NCBI RefSeq assembly: GCF_030704535.1
Contig: NC_081810.1
Span: forward strand, 992,501 to 1,056,500
DNA length: 64,000 bases
Source: Vitis vinifera
Lineage: Eukaryota; Streptophyta; Magnoliopsida; Vitales; Vitaceae
Reading direction: 5' to 3'
The notes beneath the pieces are model-generated. The model searched no databases. It was not told the DNA's origin and saw only the letters and a program-made list of their open reading frames with translations. The translations under genes were made by a program, and so were the position numbers. Position 1 is the first letter of the stretch; the number at the start of each line of letters is the position of its first letter. Below are positions 63,524-64,000 of this stretch, one piece after another.

Positions 63524-63615
63524 ATGGATGGCCTTATACAACAGAAAGTGCAAAGGTTTGAAGAATTTGTTGACCGCCGCTTGAAACCTGATCTTGTTCA
63601 TGCTATTGCTGAACG
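63524..63615 (+). CDS. UXT-like prefoldin-family protein, first coding exon (gene continues beyond window)
   Basis: The exon (63517-63615) encodes MDGLIQQKVQRFEEFVDRRL followed by KPDLVHAIAER, which matches the N-terminus of plant UXT homologues, small alpha-type prefoldin-like proteins with a long coiled coil that act with the R2TP/prefoldin-like complex. It ends in phase 2 before GTATAT. About 120 further residues should lie in exons to the right; none could be confirmed in 63616-64000. An ORF running past the donor reads into intron. Preceded by a 5' UTR intron. Confidence 0.85.
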
Positions 63616-64000
63616 GTATATATTTTATTCCCACACTTCCATTAAATTACACTTTACATAAATTACAATCTTGGGTTGTGTCTAGAGAGATTTTTGCTCT
63701 TGATCTGCTTGACCAGTTTTACAAATTTAACCATTCACTTGACAGTTGGCATGTGAAGTCTGTGGTCCAGATTGTTTGATACATTGAGCATTTAAATAGA
63801 CTTGAAACATTGTCCGTTTTTAAGTGTTTTTTTTTTTGCTTCTGATTCTAGCTGGTGTGAATTGTACTTTGCCAATACCTCAAGTTCCTCAAATTTTCAA
63901 TTTTTTCATTGGACTCCTCTTCTCAAGGATATCTGAAACCATTTGGATTCTGCAACAATATACCTAGTTTTGACCATATTTCAAAGGATTATAACTCAAA

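Overview
The window is nuclear DNA of a flowering plant. The genes carry many GT-AG introns, the intergenic DNA is strongly AT-rich, and it is littered with LINE, MITE-like and tandem repeats. The proteins are clearly eudicot. The LINE type (3' end reading like CTATC followed by an A tail) and the overall look make grapevine (Vitis) my best guess, but that is inference without a database search.

Left part (1-28.4 kb): two housekeeping genes stand head to head. On the minus strand is an 11-exon gene for the catalytic subunit of protein phosphatase 2A (64-8687, 314 aa, all exons resolved). On the plus strand is a six-coding-exon DED1/DDX3-type DEAD-box RNA helicase (13566-27965, 612 aa). The 4.9 kb between them holds a MITE-like element and a thrice-repeated AT-rich unit ending in (TA)n. 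The 10.3 kb second coding intron of the helicase is a LINE graveyard: a 6.1 kb full-length but coding-dead LINE with a perfect 19-bp target duplication has inserted, in the opposite orientation, into an older LINE. A later helicase intron holds a 151-bp truncated LINE with a 17-bp duplication.

Middle (28.4-35.2 kb): no gene recognised. It holds a LINE remnant, a tRNA-derived SINE-like stretch and a decayed tandem array with a ~190-bp unit and a ~740-bp higher-order duplication.

Gene-rich part (35.6-53.7 kb): an F-box/kelch gene of the At1g55270 (SAGL1) type, a small DUF761 protein, three DUF538 secreted proteins, and a GPI-anchored lipid transfer protein between the second and third DUF538 genes. 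The combination kelch + LTPG + DUF538 resembles, from memory, the Arabidopsis At1g55260-At1g55270 neighbourhood. It may be a conserved block with a cuticle/wax theme (inference).

Right part (53.7-64 kb): a second tandem repeat family, a single-exon F-box protein with a shortened C-terminal part, and the 5' end of a UXT-like prefoldin gene. The UXT gene has a long 5' UTR intron containing three tiny insertions that look like LINE 3' ends only 13-40 bp long, each flanked by direct repeats. No tRNA, rRNA or CRISPR feature was found.
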